Source: Faucicola osloensis_D (GTDB taxonomy: Bacteria; Pseudomonadota; Gammaproteobacteria; Pseudomonadales; Moraxellaceae). From it: DNA of 64,000 bases. The notes below the pieces were generated by a model. The model did not search any database. It was given only the letters and a program-made list of their open reading frames with translations, and had not been told where the DNA came from. Where the stretch lies: the NCBI GenBank assembly GCA_020041925.1, contig CP083409.1; one strand, 5' to 3'. This document shows, in pieces, positions 62,815-64,000 of this stretch (its first letter is position 1; every line of letters starts with the position of its first letter). A program made the position numbers and the translations under genes.

Positions 62815-64000
62815 TTAAGATGGTTTAAACTGATTGGCGTCTTGTACTTGGTTGATTTGCTGGTTCAGCAGTGCCAGCAAAGATTGGTTACTAGGTAGCT
62901 GCTTTGCTAACGATTTGGCTTGGGTCAGTGATGTCACCGCGTCTTTTAGCTCATTGCGCCATAACTCGCCATACGCGCGATAGCGTAACGTATTGATGCG
63001 ATGAATCAGTTGCTCATCACCGCTACGATGTTTTGCGAGTAGTTGACTGGCTTGCTGCAATCGATCCCAAACCATGACGTCACGGGGATTTTGCTTGGAT
63101 AAGGGTTGAAGCAGCGCTAATACTTTTTGACCACTTTCTGCGGTAGGTCGATATTTTAAATAAATGTCACTTAGATAGCGTGGCACATCTGTGCGCTCAG
63201 GATACACAGAGGCGAGTTGCTGCAATTTAGCGATTGCCACATCGACATTGCCTTGCTGCGCCGCTAACTGACTAAATATCACGACTGCTAGGGGATTGGC
63301 GAGCGTGTTGATGTCCTCGTCAAAATCCTGCATTAAGCTTTGTGCCGCTTTGGGTTGTCCGTTATCGAGATAATAATTAATCAGCGCAAGCTTGGCACCT
63401 TTACTGGTTTTTGCCCCTTGTTCCAAATCGGCTTTGTTGACTAGATAGCCATAGTAGCGAGCACGCCACTGGATTTGTTCAAATAGCTGCGCACGCTGCT
63501 GTTGAATAGATTGATAACGGTTTGATGCCATATTAGCCTGACTATCACTCTTGTAAGTTGCGACTCGCGCCCTTGCTTCACTGATTCTATCTGCGGTGAG
63601 CGGATGACTTAAAATAAAACTGGGAATCAAGGTGTTACTTTTGACAGGGTTTTGTTGGTCTAGGGTGGCAAAGAAGCTGGGCATGGCATTGACATCATAG
63701 CCCGCTTGGTTCATGATTTGCATGCCAATACGGTCAGCTTCTCGCTCTTGACCACGGCTATAGGAAGCAGCAGCGTTGGCCGACATCGCCTGAGAGCCTA
63801 GCATGACAGCGGCAGCGGCATCACCATCCCCGACTTTAGATGCTGCCACGCCCGCCAAAAGACCGCCTGCCTGCATCAGTAGCTGTTTGGTTTTTTCATC
63901 ATTGCGATGTTGATAATGGCGCTGGCTGACATGGGCAATCTCATGCGCAACGACGCTCACTATTTCATCCAGACTTTTGGCTTTATCCAACAAACCGACA
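62815..64000 (-). CDS. BepA-like M48 family metalloprotease with TPR domain (5' end cut by window)
   Basis: 395 codons are visible, continuing beyond the right edge; the frame remains open to position 64000 (VGLLDKAKS), so the apparent start near 63993 is not real. The zinc motif HEIAH (HExxH) lies near 63930-63944, followed by the EADRIG motif that supplies the third ligand. The C-terminal half is a tetratricopeptide-like array (about 150 to the end), as in BepA (YfgC), a periplasmic protease/chaperone for outer-membrane proteins such as LptD. The signal peptide is outside the window. Confidence 0.9.
   Translation of the reverse strand, partial: VGLLDKAKSLDEIVSVVAHEIAHVSQRHYQHRNDEKTKQLLMQAGGLLAGVAASKVGDGDAAAAVMLGSQAMSANAAASYSRGQEREADRIGMQIMNQAGYDVNAMPSFFATLDQQNPVKSNTLIPSFILSHPLTADRISEARARVATYKSDSQANMASNRYQSIQQQRAQLFEQIQWRARYYGYLVNKADLEQGAKTSKGAKLALINYYLDNGQPKAAQSLMQDFDEDINTLANPLAVVIFSQLAAQQGNVDVAIAKLQQLASVYPERTDVPRYLSDIYLKYRPTAESGQKVLALLQPLSKQNPRDVMVWDRLQQASQLLAKHRSGDEQLIHRINTLRYRAYGELWRNELKDAVTSLTQAKSLAKQLPSNQSLLALLNQQINQVQDANQFKPS

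Overview
The window reads as a chromosomal segment of a gammaproteobacterium of the family Moraxellaceae, most like Moraxella (M. osloensis-type) or Psychrobacter. This rests on moderately low GC, the protein sequences and the gene neighbourhoods: a minor-pilin operon ending in pilE-type genes, dispersed type II secretion genes, a TfpZ-like gene next to pilA, and rpsL-rpsG-fusA-tuf with long spacers. No database search was possible, so the genus is an inference. No IS element, prophage, CRISPR array or tRNA was recognised.

Layout. Positions 1-320 look like the leader and strong promoter of an rRNA operon running leftward out of the window. Then come ccoG and a FixH-like gene (515-2622), an rnm/yciB/yciI neighbourhood (2627-5334), a flavoprotein, an amino-acid permease and mnmC (to 10746). 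From 23419 down to 10748 runs one 11-gene minus-strand unit: a PglL/TfpO-type oligosaccharyltransferase, an initiating sugar-phosphate transferase, the complete pseudaminic acid pathway (pseB, pseC, pseF, a pseG-pseH fusion, pseI), a Wzx-type flippase, a family-52 (sialyltransferase-like) glycosyltransferase and two further glycosyltransferases. Divergent to it is the major type IV pilin gene pilA, with a sigma-54 promoter, and a TfpZ-like accessory gene. Next to that is the minor-pilin/adhesin operon fimT-pilV-pilW-pilX-pilY1-pilE-pilE (33391 to 25445). I read 10.7-33.4 kb as one functional region that builds type IV pili and decorates pilin, or other proteins, with a pseudaminic-acid-containing glycan.

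The second half is mostly housekeeping: comF and pldA, a DUF3465 lipoprotein, dsbD, gspG and gspF, an AraC-type regulator, a candidate 6S RNA just upstream of the 5-formyltetrahydrofolate cyclo-ligase gene, lon with a heat-shock-like promoter, ferritin, a CynX-type transporter, hisC, pabB, fabB, an EcsC-family gene, the translation cluster rpsL-rpsG-fusA-tuf (56010-60790), cytochrome c4, engB and the 3' part of a BepA-like M48 protease cut by the right edge.

Three non-coding signals stand out. Short tandem repeats of 12-18 bp recur at gene borders (start of pseI and pseGH, upstream of dsbD, gspF/gspG, the 3' end of lon, upstream of hisC and of the CynX gene). A 13-bp perfect hairpin sits between pglL and its likely promoter. 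An approximately 195-nt rod-like RNA candidate with its own promoter lies upstream of the cyclo-ligase gene, the usual place of 6S RNA.
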